A stretch of DNA of 55,620 nucleotides, taken from the NCBI GenBank assembly GCA_030263715.1, contig SZPM01000017.1, positions 1 to 55,620 of the forward strand, in the 5' to 3' direction. This document shows positions 8,574 to 16,294 of this stretch, in pieces. Below the pieces are notes generated by a model that saw nothing but the letters and a program-made list of their open reading frames with translations, searched no databases and was not told the origin of the DNA. Position 1 is the first letter of the stretch. Every line of letters starts with the position of its first letter. Made by a program: the position numbers and the translations under genes. The stretch comes from ATM1 sp003577165. Lineage in GTDB: Bacteria > Armatimonadota > Fimbriimonadia > Fimbriimonadales > ATM1.

Positions 8574-8589
8574 CCCCTATATCTGAGCC
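8574..8589 (+). promoter_or_regulatory. Weak second NrdR-box-like site
   Basis: The core CTATAT with flanking C matches only about 8 of 16 consensus positions. It begins exactly 32 bases after the first box, the spacing (about three helical turns) usual for paired NrdR boxes. On its own it would not be reported. Confidence 0.3.
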
Positions 8590-8621
8590 GGCTTCTCGGC
8601 AGGAGCGGGGGAGGCGTTCCT

Positions 8622-9110
8622 ATGAAATGTCCGTACTGCGGACACCCTGAGGACAGGGTGATCGAAACCAGGTCGGCCCGCGAGGGCGAGGCGATTCGAC
8701 GTCGCCGCGAGTGCATGGAGTGCGGACGCAGATTCACGACATTCGAGGAAATCGAAGAGAGGTTCCCGGTCGTCGTGAAGAAGGATGGGCGGCGCGAGCC
8801 GTTCCAGCGAGGGAAGGTGCTCAACAGTATGGCGGTGGCCTGCCGCAAGAGGCCCGTACCGACGGCGGTTCTCACAGCAGCGGCGCAAGAGGTCGAGGCG
8901 CAACTTTTGGATTCGCACTTGAGCGAGATTCCTTCATCGCGGATCGGCGAACTGGTGCTCGACAGACTGGAAGAGTTGGACCCCGTCGCGTACATCCGAT
9001 TCGCGAGCGTGTACAGAGAATTCGATGACCCCGAGGAGTTTCACGCCTTCGTTGGCTCTTTACGACGGAAGAAGCGTCGCCCCGTCGTTGCAGACTCGAT
9101 CACTCATTAA
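8622..9110 (+). CDS. nrdR: Transcriptional repressor NrdR
   Basis: 162 residues. Start ATG 8622 is chosen because it puts the invariant MKCPYC at the N-terminus and has a GGGGGAGG ribosome site about seven bases upstream; a longer GTG start at 8556 lies inside the promoter. The N-terminal zinc ribbon has Cys3, Cys6, Cys31 and Cys34, followed by the RRFTTFE signature. The ATP-cone domain spans roughly residues 48-140 (VKKDGRREPFQRGKV at its start). NrdR senses ATP/dATP and represses ribonucleotide reductase genes by binding paired NrdR boxes. Here it is the first gene of an apparent operon with the reductase 62 bases downstream. Length is slightly above the usual 150-160 because of a basic C-terminal tail. 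Confidence 0.97.
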   Translation: MKCPYCGHPEDRVIETRSAREGEAIRRRRECMECGRRFTTFEEIEERFPVVVKKDGRREPFQRGKVLNSMAVACRKRPVPTAVLTAAAQEVEAQLLDSHLSEIPSSRIGELVLDRLEELDPVAYIRFASVYREFDDPEEFHAFVGSLRRKKRRPVVADSITH

Positions 9111-9172
9111 TCCAGGCGTCGCAAGGAAGAACATCGAGGACCCGAGGGTCCATCAGGGAGGAGGAAAATAGG

Positions 9173-12100
9173 ATGCATATCGAACGCTACTTTACAGAGA
9201 GTGGCAAGGATCCTTACGAAGGGATCGAATTCGCGACACGGAGGTCGGAGATTCGAAATCCCGATGGATCGCTGGTGTTTTCGCTCGACAGCGTGCAGGT
9301 GCCGAGCGAGTGGAGCCAAGTCGCGACCGACATCCTTGCGCAGAAGTACTTCAGGAAGGCCGGAGTTCCGAAACCGGACGGAGTCGAAGGCGGTGAGACC
9401 GACGCTCGTGAAGTTTTTCATCGGCTGGCCGGCTGTTGGCGTCATTGGGGTGAGCAGCATGGCTACTTCGACACGCCCGAAGATGCTCAGGCGTTTTATG
9501 ACGAGCTCTGCTACATGCTCGCCAAGCAGATCGCCGCGCCGAACAGCCCTCAGTGGTTCAACACAGGACTGAACTTCGCTTATGGAATCGAGGGTCCGCC
9601 TCAGGGTCACTGGTACGTGGATCCGGAGACAGGCGAGCTGAAGCCGAGCACCAGCGCGTACGAGCGTCCTCAGCCCCACGCCTGCTTCATCCTGTCGGTG
9701 AAGGACGATCTCGTCAATACCGGCGGAATCATGGACTTGTGGACGCGCGAAGCGCGCATCTTCAAGTACGGGAGCGGCGTCGGAACGAACTTCAGCGCCA
9801 TCCGCGCTGACGGCGAACCCCTGAGCGGGGGCGGGAAATCGAGCGGGCTCATGTCCTTCCTCCGCGTCGGCGATCGGAGCGCGGGAGCGATCAAGTCCGG
9901 CGGCACCACGAGGCGCGCCGCGAAGATGGTCTGCCTGGACGTGGACCACCCGGACATCGAGACGTTCGTCAAGTGGAAGGTCATCGAAGAGCAGAAGGTC
10001 GCGTCGCTCGTGGCGGGGTCGAAACTGTGCAACCAACACTTGAACGCCGTCATGAAGGCGTACCGGGATTGGCCGAACGACGAAGACCGATTCGATCCGA
10101 GGAAGAACCTCAAACTGAGAGATGCCGTGGCGGCCGCGAAGGCGGCGCAGATACCGCTGAACTACATCCAAAGGGTCATCCAACTGTCGGAAAACGGATA
10201 TACGTCTATCGAGTTTCCGACGTACGACACCGACTGGGATTCGGACGCGTATCTCACAGTCAGCGGGCAGAACTCGAACAACTCGGTGCGAGTCACCAAC
10301 GACTTCCTGAAGGCGGTCGAGGAGAACGAGGAGTTCGCGCTTCGGTGGCGGAAGTCAGGCGAGGTCGCAAGGTTCGTCAAAGCGAGAGAACTTTGGGACG
10401 ACGTTTGCTACAGCGCGTGGGCTTGCGCCGATCCCGGTCTGCAGTACGACACGACCATCAACGAGTGGCACACGTGTCCGAACAGCGGCCCGATTCGAGC
10501 GAGCAACCCCTGCAGCGAGTACATGTTCCTCGACGACACGGCGTGCAATTTGGCGAGCATCAACCTCGTCCGGTTTTACGACGACCAGACTGGAAAGTTC
10601 GACGTCGAAGGCTACAAGCACGCGATTCGGCTGTGGACGATCGTTCTCGAAATCAGCGTTCTCATGGCTCAGTTCCCGAGCAAGGAGATTGCGAGGCTTT
10701 CGTATGAATATCGCACGCTCGGTCTCGGATACGCGAATCTCGGCGCGCTGCTGATGCGCATGGCGATACCGTACGAGAGTCCGCAAGGTTATGCGATCAC
10801 GGGCGCATTGACCGCCATTCTCGGAGGCGAGGCGTACGCTGTATCCGCAGAGATGGCGAGGGAGAAGGGGGTCTTCTCCGGCTATCGGCAGAACCGGGAC
10901 GCCATGCTGCGCGTCATCCGGAACCACCGACGGGCCGCATACAACAATTCGGCCGAAACTTACGAGAATCTGTCCATCGTTCCGATGGGGATCGACCCCG
11001 ACGAGTGCCCGACCGACCTTCTGAAGGCGGCGCGCGAGGCGTGGGATCGGGCCGTGGAGTTGGGCGAAGCGCACGGATTTCGAAACGCCCAAGTCACGGT
11101 GCTTGCGCCGACCGGAACGATCGGCTTGATCATGGACTGCGACACGACCGGCATCGAGCCGGACTTCGCGCTCGTGAAGTTCAAGAAGCTCGCGGGTGGG
11201 GGGTACTTCAAGATCATCAACCAGTCCATTCCGCCTGCGCTGGAGCGGCTGGGCTACAACATCGAGCAGATCGAGGACATCATCCGGTATTGCGTGGGAC
11301 ACGGCAGCCTCGTGGGGTCCCCGGCGATCTCGCACGCGGACCTCAAGGAGCGCAACTTCGACGATCACGCGATCGGGTTGATCGAGGATGCCTTGAAGAC
11401 TGCGTTCGACATACGCTTCGTGTTCAACAGGCATGTTCTGGGTGAGGAGTTCTGCGTCGAGAAGCTCGGGTTCACGAAGCAGCAACTGGCCGACTGGAAC
11501 TTCTCGATGCTCGAAGCGCTCGGCTTCTCGAAGGAGGAGATCGAAGCGGCGAACTCGTTCGTTTGCGGGACGATGACCATCGAGGGCGCGCCCCACTTGA
11601 AGCGCGAGCATTACCCCGTTTTCGACTGCGCCAATCGCTGCGGAAAGATCGGACGGAGGTTCATCTCGACTGACGGTCACATCCGCCAAATGGCGGCTGC
11701 GCAGCCGTTCATCTCCGGTGCGATCAGCAAGACGATCAACCTGCCGAGCAGCGCGAGCGTGGAGGACATCTCCGACGCTTACGTGCTGAGTTGGAAACTC
11801 GGACTCAAGGCGAACGCTCTGTATCGAGACGGATCGAAGCTGAGTCAGCCGCTCAACGCGGCGGCCGACGAGGCGGCGACGGCGCTCATGGAGATCGACT
11901 CCGAACTGCCGGCCCCGGTGAAGGCGGCACAGAAACTGATCTACCGCTACATCGCCAAGCGGCACCTCCTGCCTTCGCGGCGGCGAGGCTACACGCAGAA
12001 GGCGCGGGTCGGGGGGCACAAGGTCTACATTCGTACGGGAGAGTACGAGGACGGCAGCCTCGGCGAGATCTTCATTGACATGCATCGGGAGGGCGCTGCG

Positions 12101-12664
12101 TTCCGAAGCCTAATGAACTGCTTCGCGATCGCCGTGTCTCTCGGCCTTCAGTACGGGGTGCCGCTCGAAGAGTACGTGGAGGCCTTCGTGTTCACCCGCT
12201 TCGAGCCGAACGGCATCGTCTCGGGCAACGACCACATCAAGATGGCGACCTCCGTGATCGACTACATCTTCCGCGAATTGGCTGTCAGTTACCTGGGCAG
12301 GACCGACTTCATGCAGGTTTCTCAGGAGGATCTGCGCAGCGACACGCTGGGCCGACCGGCCGAAGAGGTCGAGTTCGAAGAGGAAGAGATCGTGGACGAG
12401 TTCTCTGCGGATCGGCAAATCCCCGGCCGATCTTTCGAGGATCACGAGGGCGCCGGCTTCCGCGTCGCAAAGACCGGCAAGGAAAGCAAGAAGACCGCGA
12501 AGGCGAAGGTCGCCGTCGGTGGCGCAGAAGCCGAGAAGGTCCAGGAAGCGCGGATGAAAGGCTACGAGGGCGATCCGTGTCCGGACTGCGGCCTGTTCAC
12601 GATGGTGCGAAACGGCACCTGCCTCAAGTGCGTGTCTTGCGGGGCGACGAGCGGCTGCAGTTAG
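9173..12664 (+). CDS. nrdJ: Vitamin B12-dependent (class II) ribonucleoside-diphosphate reductase
   Basis: 1163 residues; a strong GGAGGA ribosome site precedes ATG 9173. Class II reductases convert ribonucleotides to deoxyribonucleotides using adenosylcobalamin to make the active-site thiyl radical, so no oxygen or NrdB subunit is needed. Visible family blocks are NSPQWFNTG and HACFILSV near the N-terminal Cys, the effector/substrate region around KYGSGVGTNFS, the thiyl-radical motif N445-P-C447-S-E449 (NPCSEY), and TACNLASIN. The conserved APTGTIGLIMDCDTTGIEP segment lies further on. A TSCPD-type region (about 960-1085) is followed by an acidic linker and a C-terminal zinc ribbon or redox tail with Cys1136, 1139, 1150, 1153, 1156 and 1162. 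It is co-oriented with nrdR and probably co-transcribed. I see no cobalamin riboswitch upstream. Confidence 0.96.
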   Translation: MHIERYFTESGKDPYEGIEFATRRSEIRNPDGSLVFSLDSVQVPSEWSQVATDILAQKYFRKAGVPKPDGVEGGETDAREVFHRLAGCWRHWGEQHGYFDTPEDAQAFYDELCYMLAKQIAAPNSPQWFNTGLNFAYGIEGPPQGHWYVDPETGELKPSTSAYERPQPHACFILSVKDDLVNTGGIMDLWTREARIFKYGSGVGTNFSAIRADGEPLSGGGKSSGLMSFLRVGDRSAGAIKSGGTTRRAAKMVCLDVDHPDIETFVKWKVIEEQKVASLVAGSKLCNQHLNAVMKAYRDWPNDEDRFDPRKNLKLRDAVAAAKAAQIPLNYIQRVIQLSENGYTSIEFPTYDTDWDSDAYLTVSGQNSNNSVRVTNDFLKAVEENEEFALRWRKSGEVARFVKARELWDDVCYSAWACADPGLQYDTTINEWHTCPNSGPIRASNPCSEYMFLDDTACNLASINLVRFYDDQTGKFDVEGYKHAIRLWTIVLEISVLMAQFPSKEIARLSYEYRTLGLGYANLGALLMRMAIPYESPQGYAITGALTAILGGEAYAVSAEMAREKGVFSGYRQNRDAMLRVIRNHRRAAYNNSAETYENLSIVPMGIDPDECPTDLLKAAREAWDRAVELGEAHGFRNAQVTVLAPTGTIGLIMDCDTTGIEPDFALVKFKKLAGGGYFKIINQSIPPALERLGYNIEQIEDIIRYCVGHGSLVGSPAISHADLKERNFDDHAIGLIEDALKTAFDIRFVFNRHVLGEEFCVEKLGFTKQQLADWNFSMLEALGFSKEEIEAANSFVCGTMTIEGAPHLKREHYPVFDCANRCGKIGRRFISTDGHIRQMAAAQPFISGAISKTINLPSSASVEDISDAYVLSWKLGLKANALYRDGSKLSQPLNAAADEAATALMEIDSELPAPVKAAQKLIYRYIAKRHLLPSRRRGYTQKARVGGHKVYIRTGEYEDGSLGEIFIDMHREGAAFRSLMNCFAIAVSLGLQYGVPLEEYVEAFVFTRFEPNGIVSGNDHIKMATSVIDYIFRELAVSYLGRTDFMQVSQEDLRSDTLGRPAEEVEFEEEEIVDEFSADRQIPGRSFEDHEGAGFRVAKTGKESKKTAKAKVAVGGAEAEKVQEARMKGYEGDPCPDCGLFTMVRNGTCLKCVSCGATSGCS

Positions 12665-12692
12665 TTTAGGGTCGGGGTTTCACAAAATGCGG

Positions 12693-12714
12693 CGGCGAAA
12701 GTTCCTTTTCGCCG
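12693..12714 (+). terminator. Possible terminator hairpin after nrdJ
   Basis: An 8-bp perfect stem CGGCGAAA/TTTCGCCG with a 6-base loop starts about 30 bases after the nrdJ stop; three more pairs can form below one mismatch. There is no long T tract, so it may be a weak or factor-dependent terminator. Confidence 0.4.
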
Positions 12715-12745
12715 TCGCCTTCGTCTATGGATTCAGGGAAGGGAG

Positions 12746-13126
12746 ATGCTGAGAATCGTCGGCGTCCAATCGGGTGAAGAAGCGTGCGATGAGTTCGTGC
12801 TGCTTCAGAACCAAGGCGTGTTGAAGATCCACCTTCGCGGAACGATCCTAACTGACGAGTTTGCGTTCTGCGGGGGCGAGGGCTTCAACCCTGACCGCAT
12901 GTTCGTGTTCTCGGACGACGTCGTCGTGCCGCCGTCCGCCTACGTCATGGTTGTAACGGGTCCCGGACGAGACGGCTGGAGTCGGAGCCGCGACGGGAGC
13001 CCGGTGTACTTTGCATATTGGAACCGCTCGAAGCCTGTCTGGTCGCAGGCCTCGGCCCCCCTGCATGTGCTCGGAGTTCTCCACACGAAGATGCCTTCTG
13101 CCCCGGTTTCCCGGGCTGCAGGCTGA
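12746..13126 (+). CDS. Lamin-tail-like (LTD) hypothetical protein
   Basis: 126 residues with a purine-rich ribosome site (AGGGAAGGGAG) directly before ATG 12746. The pattern resembles the small Ig-like LTD beta-sandwich often found in bacterial surface or nuclease-associated proteins: 'DEFVLLQNQG', a 'LRGTILTDE' strand, 'VVPPSAYVMVVTG' and a final hydrophobic strand. There is no signal peptide, so it may be cytoplasmic or a stand-alone module. It could be carried on nrdJ read-through, although a hairpin lies between. The LTD assignment is from visual pattern only. Confidence 0.55.
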   Translation: MLRIVGVQSGEEACDEFVLLQNQGVLKIHLRGTILTDEFAFCGGEGFNPDRMFVFSDDVVVPPSAYVMVVTGPGRDGWSRSRDGSPVYFAYWNRSKPVWSQASAPLHVLGVLHTKMPSAPVSRAAG

Positions 13127-13134
13127 AAAATCGG

Positions 13135-13164
13135 TTGCTTTTGGGCGGATCGTCCGTCTATACT
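13135..13164 (+). promoter_or_regulatory. Orphan promoter-like sequence
   Basis: TTGCTT (13135-13140) and TATACT (13159-13164) are 18 bases apart. Nothing coding follows on this strand for more than a kilobase; only about 95 bases remain before the 3' end of the convergent dioxygenase gene. They include a GGGGCA/TGCCCC hairpin near 13205-13220. It may drive a small or antisense RNA, or may be chance. Confidence 0.3.
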
Positions 13165-13259
13165 CAGGGCGGCTGTCACCAAGGACTGGGTGGTAACGGA
13201 GGACGGGGCAAGGATGCCCCCGGCCCCTCATCCCCGAGGCGAGCCACCCCTCTTTCTCA

Positions 13260-14045
13260 TCACTTCACGAGGTTGGCGATTTCGCGCGACATCCTGTGAT
13301 TCCAGCCGCGGAGGACCAGCCTCTCATAGGGATGGTGCGGGTTGTGGACGGCTTCGTCGTCTCCTGCATGCACTTGGACAAGCACCGTCTTCCGGGGCTT
13401 GCTCGATCGGTTCGGCATCGAGCCGTGGATGAGGAAGTAATGGAAGAAGACGACGTCGCCCGGTTCGGCTTCGAGGACAGTCGCGCCCTCGATGGGATAG
13501 CGTTCCGTCAGCAGATCGGTGCTGCCCATGGATCCCTCGAGTCTTCCCAGCCTGTGCGTTCCCGGATAGACCCGTAGGCATCCCATTTCGTCCGTCGCTT
13601 CGGACAAGTGGATGATGCCGGCGATCATTGTGTCTTTGTCCGTTGGGAAGTAGCTCCAGTCTTGGTGCATCGGGAAGGGTGATCCTTTCTCCGGCGGCTT
13701 GAGGAACAACTTCGTGTGATGCAGGACGATGTCGGGTCCGAGAATGGCTTCGGTGACATCGAGGAACTTCTCGTTCAGCATCGCACGCAGCCACGTCCCG
13801 GAGAATTGCTGCACGTTGTGCGTGTGGACGACGGTCGTCTCCGTCGCAGCCAGCCTTTCCATCTCGGGCCCGGCCCAGCGTGCGTTGACGTTCTCTCCGG
13901 TCGCAGTGATTTGTGAAACGATTCGGTCGAACTCCGCTTCGAGCGACGAGAGTTCGTCCCGGGAAAACAGGCCCTTTGCGACGACGTAGCCGTTCTCTTG
14001 GAAGAACCGGCTGATTTCAGCGGATTCCTGGGTTTCGAGAGGCAT
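13260..14045 (-). CDS. Phytanoyl-CoA dioxygenase (PhyH) family protein
   Basis: 261 residues, ATG at 14045. It is an Fe(II)/2-oxoglutarate-dependent double-stranded beta-helix oxygenase. The iron triad is visible as His127-x-Asp129 (PFPMHQDWSYF) and His207 (FLIHGSMPN), and Arg218 is placed to bind the 2-oxoglutarate carboxylate. Members hydroxylate small molecules or lipids; the substrate cannot be told from sequence. The gene stands alone on the minus strand, convergent with the LTD-like gene and divergent from the first PEP-CTERM gene. No transport or biosynthetic partner is adjacent. Confidence 0.88.
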   Translation of the reverse strand: MPLETQESAEISRFFQENGYVVAKGLFSRDELSSLEAEFDRIVSQITATGENVNARWAGPEMERLAATETTVVHTHNVQQFSGTWLRAMLNEKFLDVTEAILGPDIVLHHTKLFLKPPEKGSPFPMHQDWSYFPTDKDTMIAGIIHLSEATDEMGCLRVYPGTHRLGRLEGSMGSTDLLTERYPIEGATVLEAEPGDVVFFHYFLIHGSMPNRSSKPRKTVLVQVHAGDDEAVHNPHHPYERLVLRGWNHRMSREIANLVK

Positions 14046-14358
14046 TGCCTGACGATTATGGCTGGCGTGTGGCGGAGCCGGTTTGCAATTTGAAGTTCGG
14101 GCCGCAATCGCGGGTGGATGCCGACGGCCAAGGGGTGCACGACGTCGACGGAACGGGAAACCGTCCGGCCCAGCGGCCCGCGGGCCACAGAAGCCGAGGG
14201 GTTAGGCAGGCGAATCGAACCAGATATTAATACCGGCTTGTAGTCCATCGGCGAGAAAGGCCGTATCCGATCGGATTACCGTGTTATATTTGGAGTGGGG
14301 AACTTGGGTGGGCCTTGGCTCGCTACATCCCAGTTTTCGAAAGGAGGACTCAATTGCG
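14046..14358. promoter_or_regulatory. Divergent intergenic region, PhyH gene / PEP-CTERM gene A
   Basis: 313 bases between divergent start codons. The right part (14282-14358) holds the extended -10 promoter and conserved leader of the PEP-CTERM gene. In the left part I see no convincing promoter for the dioxygenase, only a CATAAT on the minus strand about 15 bases before its start with no properly spaced -35. Confidence 0.45.
14282..14290 (+). promoter_or_regulatory. Extended -10 promoter of PEP-CTERM gene A
   Basis: TGTTATATT (TGn followed by TATATT) lies about 70 bases before the start codon and has no recognisable -35, as is usual for extended -10 promoters. The same CCGTGTTATA block occurs at the same position before the paralogous gene B. 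The leaders between are also similar, notably TTGGCTCGCT and TTTCGAAAGGAGGACTCAATT (split here by spacing). Confidence 0.5.
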
Positions 14359-15108
14359 ATGAAACTGAACGCACATCGCTTTGTGTTTGGGTGCATTCTG
14401 GGCGCGGCCATTCTGGGCGTCCCGTCTGGGGCGAAGGCCGGGGGTAGCCTGATTTTCTTTACCAATCAGAGCGCATTCCACCAGGCCATGGCCGGGGCGG
14501 GCAAGTTCTTGAAGGGCATCGAAGACTTCGAAGAGGCCCGCATCGGCGCAACGCAGATAGCCGCGATAGATGACCCCCTGGACGCCAATACGAACAACGG
14601 CTTCTTTCAGCCGGGCGAGATCGAAGAGAACCTGATCGTTCAATCGAACCTGGGCGGAGCGAACTCGTCGTCGGTGAATCCGCGCGGTGAAGACGGGCTG
14701 GCTTTGCTGGGAGCTAACTGGCTAAACAACCCCGACAAGACTGTCGTTGCGAACTGGTTTGTGGACTCGTTGGACCTGATATTCACCTCAAGGAACAAGA
14801 CCGGAATCGGGTTCATGACACAGTCGTTCCTCGGACCGACAAATCGAGCCCGGATTGACGTGTACAGTGACACCAATTCGCTCCTCGGATCAACTGTGGT
14901 GGACGCCACGAACACCGGAGTGTTTTTCGGCGTCCAGGCGATTGGTGGTGCGGCCATCGGCCGAATCAACATATTTGAAGCGGGCGACGCGGTCGAAGGC
15001 GCGGACAACATCGAGATGTGGGTTGTGCCTGAGCCTGGAACCGTGCTTGCGCTCGGTTTCGGCCTCGCAGGACTTGCCGCCGTGCGCCGTCGGCGCAGCG
15101 ACAAGTAG
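14359..15108 (+). CDS. PEP-CTERM sorting-domain protein A
   Basis: 249 residues from ATG 14359, chosen because AAAGGAGGAC precedes it by about nine bases and the first 27 residues form a clean signal peptide (FGCILGAAILGVPSGAKA). The C-terminus is a textbook PEP-CTERM tail: VPEPGTV, a hydrophobic helix (LALGFGLAGLAAV), then RRRRSDK. The family is exported, recognised by an exosortase (EpsH/XrtA type), cleaved and anchored or released. The mature domain is a strand-rich, Asn/Gly-rich module of about 195 residues with no catalytic motif; exopolysaccharide-associated surface proteins often look like this. It is closely similar to the next gene, including its leader. No exosortase gene is in the window. 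Confidence 0.9.
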   Translation: MKLNAHRFVFGCILGAAILGVPSGAKAGGSLIFFTNQSAFHQAMAGAGKFLKGIEDFEEARIGATQIAAIDDPLDANTNNGFFQPGEIEENLIVQSNLGGANSSSVNPRGEDGLALLGANWLNNPDKTVVANWFVDSLDLIFTSRNKTGIGFMTQSFLGPTNRARIDVYSDTNSLLGSTVVDATNTGVFFGVQAIGGAAIGRINIFEAGDAVEGADNIEMWVVPEPGTVLALGFGLAGLAAVRRRRSDK

Positions 15109-15204
15109 GTCGTTGATTATTCGCTAAGCCCCATCAGGGCCAGGGATCTCAGGGGCTCGAAACCTCAATCGGGACCCCGCGCCGATGTGGCGGCCTTCCG
15201 CTGG

Positions 15205-15222
15205 GGGCCTCTTCGGAGGCCC
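15205..15222 (+). terminator. UUCG-tetraloop hairpin after PEP-CTERM gene A
   Basis: Perfect 7-bp stem GGGCCTC/GAGGCCC closed by TTCG, the very stable C(UUCG)G tetraloop. It lies about 95 bases after the stop of gene A and lacks a following T tract. It could be a transcript 3' end or a processing-stop structure rather than a canonical terminator. Confidence 0.4.
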
Positions 15223-15358
15223 TGCCCCAGCCCCCGGGACTGGGTGGGGGGGTTGGTTGTGCCCCGCAGTGCCTGCACCTAGCCTGGCTAAGAGAACCAA
15301 GTATTTATCCTTGCTTCCAATGGTTTTGCCCTTAAAACTCGGGGCTGGCAGATTTCCG

Positions 15359-15367
15359 TGTTATAGT
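15359..15367 (+). promoter_or_regulatory. Extended -10 promoter of PEP-CTERM gene B
   Basis: TGTTATAGT (TGn plus TATAGT) is about 70 bases before the start codon, the same distance as in gene A. A leader follows with the shared TTGGCTCGCT block and the same AAAGGAGGAC ribosome site. Confidence 0.5.
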
Positions 15368-15435
15368 GACCCTGGGAAACTGGGGAGGGCTTTGGCTCGC
15401 TGGGTCCCAATTTCGAAAGGAGGACTCAATTAGCG

Positions 15436-16182
15436 ATGAAACTATTCAACCATCGCATCGTGTTTGGGGCAGTTGTTGCCGCGTCCATCGTGGGCGCACC
15501 GTCCGGGGCGAACGCCCAGGGCGGCCTCATCTACTTCTCTGATCAGGGCGCGTTCCACCAGGCCATGGCCGGGGCGGGCAAGTTCCTGAAGGGCGTCGAA
15601 GACTTCGAAGAGGCGCGCATTGGCGCCGGGCAGGTCTCCTCAATGGACGACCCGCTCGACGTCAATACCAACAACAACTTCTTCCAGCCGGGGGAGATCG
15701 AGGAAAACCTCATCATCCAGTCGAACCTGGGTCAAGCGAACTCGTCAGTGGTAAATCCTCGCGGCGTTGACGGGCTGGCCTTGCTGGGCGCGAACTTCTT
15801 CGGCAATCCCGACAAGACGGTTGTCGCGAACTTCTTCGTGGATTCACTGGACTTGATCTTCACGTCGCGTGACAAGACCGGGATCGGGTTCATGACTCAG
15901 TCCTATGCCGGTGGTACCTCGGCCAAAATCGACGTGTACAGCGACACCAACGTGCTCCTCGGATCCACCACGGTGGGCGCGAGCAACGCCGGAGTATTCT
16001 TCGGAGTGCAGGCGGTTGGCGGCGCAGTCATCGGACGAATCAACATCTACGATCCGGGTAGCGGCGCAGAGGGCGCGGACAACATCGAGATGTGGGTTGT
16101 GCCAGAGCCCGGAACCATGCTTGCGCTCGGTTTCGGCCTCGCAGGACTCGCAGCAGCACGTCGCCGACGCAACAACAAGTAG
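15436..16182 (+). CDS. PEP-CTERM sorting-domain protein B
   Basis: 248 residues from ATG 15436, with the same strong AAAGGAGGAC ribosome site as gene A. Signal peptide through GANAQ (residues 1-27), strand-rich mature domain, and PEP-CTERM tail VPEPGTM, a hydrophobic helix (LALGFGLAGLAAA), then RRRRNNK. It is the tandem paralogue of the upstream gene; differences concentrate in surface-type positions, while the sorting tail and the central DKTVVAN and DNIEMWVV blocks are nearly identical. It is expected to be exported and processed by an exosortase encoded elsewhere. A strong terminator follows. Role beyond surface or exopolysaccharide association is unknown. Confidence 0.9.
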   Translation: MKLFNHRIVFGAVVAASIVGAPSGANAQGGLIYFSDQGAFHQAMAGAGKFLKGVEDFEEARIGAGQVSSMDDPLDVNTNNNFFQPGEIEENLIIQSNLGQANSSVVNPRGVDGLALLGANFFGNPDKTVVANFFVDSLDLIFTSRDKTGIGFMTQSYAGGTSAKIDVYSDTNVLLGSTTVGASNAGVFFGVQAVGGAVIGRINIYDPGSGAEGADNIEMWVVPEPGTMLALGFGLAGLAAARRRRNNK

Positions 16183-16205
16183 CGTTTCGCAATTCGCTGC
16201 CAAGA

Positions 16206-16245
16206 ATCGAGCCCCGGATTTCCGGGGCTCGATTTCCTTTTTCTG
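16206..16245 (+). terminator. Rho-independent terminator of PEP-CTERM gene B
   Basis: A perfect 13-bp stem ATCGAGCCCCGGA/TCCGGGGCTCGAT with a two-base TT turn (effectively a 4-base loop) is followed by TTCCTTTTTCT. It starts 24 bases after the stop codon. The minus-strand side has no T tract, so it is directional. Confidence 0.9.
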
Positions 16246-16294
16246 ATTGCGCAATCTGGAGTCGCTTAGCGTCCAATCTGCACGCTGCAGATGG

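Larger units (their letters stand above)
15109..15435. other. Spacer between the PEP-CTERM paralogues
   Basis: 327 non-coding bases. It contains a stable hairpin (15205-15222), G/C-rich runs around 15220-15260, and the extended -10 promoter with leader of gene B from 15359. I see no small gene or tRNA. Confidence 0.6.
14282..16182 (+). repeat. Tandem duplication: promoter, leader and PEP-CTERM gene
   Basis: Two units in direct orientation, about 14282-15108 and 15359-16182. Each contains an extended -10 element, a leader of roughly 70 bases, and a gene of nearly equal length (249 and 248 codons). Proteins align end to end without large gaps; blocks such as AFHQAMAGAGKFLKG and PGEIEENLI are shared. 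The spacer between units is not duplicated. Confidence 0.85.

Noticed and set aside
9111..9172. Cobalamin riboswitch before the B12-dependent reductase
   Set aside because: The spacer is only 62 bases and has no cobalamin-box sequence; none is seen before nrdR either.
10355..12085. Long minus-strand open frame (about 576 codons) opposite nrdJ
   Set aside because: It lies wholly inside the clearly conserved reductase gene on the other strand, its product is Arg/Asp/Val-rich with no domain, and it is a codon-bias shadow of a high-GC gene.
14200..14240. Possible tRNA 3' half (GGTTCGATTC-like on the minus strand)
   Set aside because: The bases flanking the T-loop-like sequence do not pair, and no acceptor or anticodon stem can be built.
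14282..14358. Sigma-54 promoter for the PEP-CTERM genes
   Set aside because: TTGGCTCGCT is conserved in both leaders but the -12 GC element at the right spacing is missing; the extended -10 motif explains the region better.
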